64,000 bases of DNA from Chinchilla lanigera (lineage: Eukaryota > Chordata > Mammalia > Rodentia > Chinchillidae), in the NCBI RefSeq assembly GCF_000276665.1, contig NW_004955429.1, forward strand, positions 3,138,852 through 3,202,851. Direction: 5' to 3'. The notes below the pieces were generated by a model, which searched no databases, was not told the origin of the DNA, and saw nothing but the letters and a program-made list of their open reading frames with translations. This document shows, piece after piece, positions 60,977 to 64,000 of this stretch (position 1 is its first letter; every line of letters starts with the position of its first letter). The position numbers were made by a program, and so were the translations under genes.

Positions 60977-61097
60977 CTTTTATTTTCAAAGTTTTTCTTG
61001 TAGGCAAATTCCTTCTCATGGGTCTGAATGGGTATTACTGCCGTGTTTTTCATGTTAATTTCTTTTCTTTGTTTTCTGACTAGATGTCCTCTTGTAG
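60977..61097 (-). CDS. MYO3A: MYO3A exon, second half of IQ2
   Basis: This 121-nt exon has acceptor TATGTTTCAG|CT and donor AAAAG|GTATAA. CT completes an Ala codon; 39 codons follow, [17 protein letters not shown] to YKKNFENK, then AG of the Arg shared with the large exon. With the previous exon it forms [14 protein letters not shown], a complete IQ motif for calmodulin binding. Other frames contain stops. Confidence 0.97.

Positions 61098-64000
<2,903 letters not shown>

Overview
This window is mammalian nuclear DNA holding parts of two neighbouring genes, both on the minus strand. The right half (about 33.6-63.1 kb) carries the last eight coding exons of the unconventional myosin gene MYO3A. 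The left half (1-30.4 kb) carries exons 1-8 of GAD2, which encodes glutamate decarboxylase 65. The order MYO3A then GAD2, head to tail with about 3.2 kb between MYO3A's probable poly(A) site and GAD2's start codon, matches the arrangement I know from human chromosome 10p12. The interspersed repeats are B1 SINEs, tRNA-derived ID SINEs and B1-ID dimers, with no B2 seen. This points to a rodent outside the mouse/rat group, such as a beaver- or squirrel-type lineage. The species itself is an inference.

GAD2 reads right to left. A CpG island (about 29.24-31.25 kb) covers promoter, exon 1 (ATG at 30408), exon 2 and exon 3. A 100-N assembly gap (29652-29751) removes the end of exon 2 and part of intron 2. 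Exons 4-8 follow at 28.4, 23.6, 23.0, 18.8 and 8.5 kb. Each junction has consensus splice sites and the reading phase carries across every junction that can be read. The window ends inside intron 8, so it encodes about residues 1-306 of a protein of roughly 585. The PLP-lysine half is outside.

The MYO3A exons encode the end of the neck and the whole tail. Together they total 1716 nt (571 codons plus stop) with matching phases: two IQ motifs, a long fast-evolving tail exon with a decayed third IQ motif, a helical segment, the espin-binding tail homology region, and the actin-binding C-terminus ending at 34145.

The introns hold old repeats (MIR, L2, L1, MaLR, mariner remnants) and younger SINEs, three of them with perfect target-site duplications. 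Points worth a second look: a near-consensus RE1/NRSF silencer 390 bp upstream of the GAD2 ATG; two exon-like segments in MYO3A introns that are not in the tail protein as I know it (a possible in-frame cassette or alternative first exon at 39.3-39.5 kb, and a 55-nt possible poison exon at 42.65 kb); a four-copy A-tailed repeat I do not recognise, two copies in tandem inside an L1; and a CpG cluster next to a 60-codon ORF at 50 kb. I found no CRISPR array, bacterial operon or structural RNA gene.
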